NCBI GenBank assembly: GCA_902825945.1
Contig: CADECY010000088.1
Span: 5,050-39,850 of the forward strand
Source of the DNA: an uncultured Acidobacteriota bacterium
Lineage (GTDB): Bacteria; Acidobacteriota; Terriglobia; Bryobacterales; Bryobacteraceae
Length of the DNA stretch: 34,801 nucleotides
Direction: 5' to 3'
The notes under the pieces were generated by a model, which made no database searches, was not told the DNA's origin, and was given only the letters and a program-made list of their open reading frames with translations. Position 1 is the first letter of the stretch; each line of letters begins with the position of its first letter. Below, piece after piece: positions 33,594-34,801 of this stretch. The position numbers and the translations under genes were made by a program.

Positions 33594-34801
33594 TCAGTAG
33601 ACTGGCTGCCCCACAGCGGTTCCGAACCGGCGCTGGGTGAAGACGTCGTTGAACTTGATCCACAACTGGACACCCTCTTGGCCGAAGGCGACGTCGAAAC
33701 GCATGAACGTCGCGTTGCGGACGTTGAACCGCAGTCCGAACCCGGCCGACTTCTCGAGGTTGGCGAAGTTCAGCATGCCTCGGCGCGGGAAGACCTTTCC
33801 CGCGTCGAAGAATACCGCTCCATCGAGTCCGCTGAAGATCTCCCAGCGATACTCCGCGTTCATCACCATGCTGTTGCGATCGGAGAACCGGAACACGCGA
33901 TAGGAACGCAGATCGTCGGACCCGCCGAGGATCGGCTGCAGGTAGAACGGCACATGCTCGTTGCGGTCGGTGTCGGTGAGGGTGGTCTTGGCGCGCAAAG
34001 CGATCACACGGGTCTTGTTGAAAAACGGTATGAACTGTTGGAGGTCGAGATCCATACGGCGGAACGAGTAGCGTTGGATCTCTCGATCGCTGTACCACGA
34101 GTACTGAAAAACGTAGTTTCCGCCCGTCTTGGCCATCCCGAGCGGATTGTCGCGATAGTCAAACTGGGAGAAGACGCGGGTGCGAAGGAAATTCGTCTGC
34201 TGGTCAATGCCGGGTGACTGAGCGGGCGTGAAGACCTTTTCGGCCGAGATCAAGCGACGGTCTTTGCTCGGACCCACGTTGGTCAACAGATAGCCGGTCG
34301 ATGCGCCGAACTTTACGCGCCGCCACGGCTCGACGCCGATGATTCCGTCGATGGTCGTGTCCTCGAGCGCGTAGGTGGCGCGAAGGTCCTTGGGCCGGTC
34401 CGGCCCGGTGCCATGGTATTGAAGGGAGCGGTAGTTGCGATAGGCTCCGTAGCCCTCGATCTCCATTTTCCCGCTCCAGAGCTTGGGCAGTGTCCACTGC
34501 GTTTCATACTTCTGGAACAGACGGGTCGAGATCTGGGCGGAGGCACGCGCGGTCAGATTTCCGCGCAGCAGATCTTCGCGGAAGTACTCGGGGCCCAACC
34601 CGAAGCCGCCGCCGGTCACCATCGAACCGAGCTTCGCCCTCCAGCCGTTGTATCCGGCCGAGATGCGCTCCAGGTACTTCTGCTCTTTGACGAGCCGGAA
34701 CCGGCGTTCGGCGTTCGACACTTCGTCGGGCTTCAACTGAGAGGCCTTCTGATCGCGCTCCTTTTCGATCAGTGACGCACGCGTGTCTTGACTGTGGGCT
34801 G
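33594..34801 (-). CDS. Omp85/surface-antigen-like outer-membrane barrel, 5' end outside window
   Basis: About 400 residues of a beta-barrel with the frame open to the right window edge, so its N-terminus (and any POTRA or signal region) is missing. The barrel part shows strands such as 'TGGGFGLGPEYFREDLL', 'GMAKTGGNYVFQYSWYSD', 'TRVIALRAKTTLT', then 'ILGGSDDLRSYRVFRFSDRN' (similar to the VRGF-type motif of Omp85 proteins), 'MVMNAEYRWEIFSGLDGAVFFDAGKVF', and ends 'FGTAVGQPVY' with an aromatic residue. Omp85-like proteins insert or export proteins at the outer membrane; this one may belong to the bacterial surface-antigen (D15) group. The secreted kinase-like gene starts 1 base after its stop, so it heads or continues that operon. 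Confidence 0.82.
   Translation of the reverse strand, partial: AHSQDTRASLIEKERDQKASQLKPDEVSNAERRFRLVKEQKYLERISAGYNGWRAKLGSMVTGGGFGLGPEYFREDLLRGNLTARASAQISTRLFQKYETQWTLPKLWSGKMEIEGYGAYRNYRSLQYHGTGPDRPKDLRATYALEDTTIDGIIGVEPWRRVKFGASTGYLLTNVGPSKDRRLISAEKVFTPAQSPGIDQQTNFLRTRVFSQFDYRDNPLGMAKTGGNYVFQYSWYSDREIQRYSFRRMDLDLQQFIPFFNKTRVIALRAKTTLTDTDRNEHVPFYLQPILGGSDDLRSYRVFRFSDRNSMVMNAEYRWEIFSGLDGAVFFDAGKVFPRRGMLNFANLEKSAGFGLRFNVRNATFMRFDVAFGQEGVQLWIKFNDVFTQRRFGTAVGQPVY

Noticed and set aside
1..34801. tRNA, rRNA, CRISPR arrays, insertion sequences, phage genes
   Set aside because: I saw no cloverleaf-like segments, rRNA-like text, regularly spaced repeats, transposase or integrase motifs, or terminal inverted repeats.

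Overview
The window looks like a stretch of chromosome from an Acidobacteriota bacterium, most likely near the Solibacter/Bryobacter lineages. This is inference. The grounds are GC-rich coding sequence, an Oar-type TonB-dependent receptor with an N-terminal carboxypeptidase-regulatory-like domain, many secreted beta-propeller, sulfatase and hydrolase genes, and Ser/Thr protein kinases. There are no rRNA or tRNA genes, CRISPR arrays, insertion sequences or phage genes that I can see.

Layout. Positions 1-3600 hold an S9 peptidase (partial at the left edge) divergent from a secreted alpha/beta-hydrolase, then a VapBC-type toxin-antitoxin pair on the minus strand. Positions 3748-10005 hold a large TonB-dependent receptor followed closely by a TMTC-like membrane glycosyltransferase with TPR repeats and a GT2-GtrA fusion; the last two look like a polyprenyl-phosphate-sugar O-glycosylation module. 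Positions 13536-9986 (minus) are a tightly overlapping four-gene operon: a small unknown protein, a GMC oxidoreductase, an NAD-dependent epimerase and a methyltransferase. Next come a sulfatase (13594-14922), an 857-base stretch without an intact gene but with hints of a decayed minus-strand frame, a GNAT acetyltransferase and a Tat-exported beta-propeller protein. On the minus strand, a PQQ-type beta-propeller gene is interrupted by one in-frame TAA and is coupled to a zinc-ribbon/DMP19-like protein. Positions 20246-26847 carry a secreted parallel beta-helix protein, an AlaC-type aminotransferase coupled to a small outer-membrane barrel, a methyltransferase-like protein, and a purple-acid-phosphatase-like enzyme with an extra C-terminal domain.

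The most striking part is 26910-34801. A membrane-anchored Ser/Thr kinase is followed directly by an NTT (ATP/ADP translocase)-like transporter with a HEAT-like tail. Facing it is an operon with an Omp85-like barrel, a secreted protein bearing kinase-like H-D-D...N and D-F-G motifs, and a second NTT-like transporter. The two transporter genes overlap tail to tail by 108 bases. I propose, as a hypothesis only, a cell-envelope phosphorylation system in which NTT-like carriers supply nucleotide to kinases outside the cytoplasm.

A second window-wide pattern is that ten genes that head transcription units have a TANNNT or close -10-like hexamer only 6-12 bases before the start codon, which predicts leaderless or nearly leaderless mRNAs. 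Only two genes, the TonB-dependent receptor and the Ser/Thr kinase, have a clear Shine-Dalgarno sequence.
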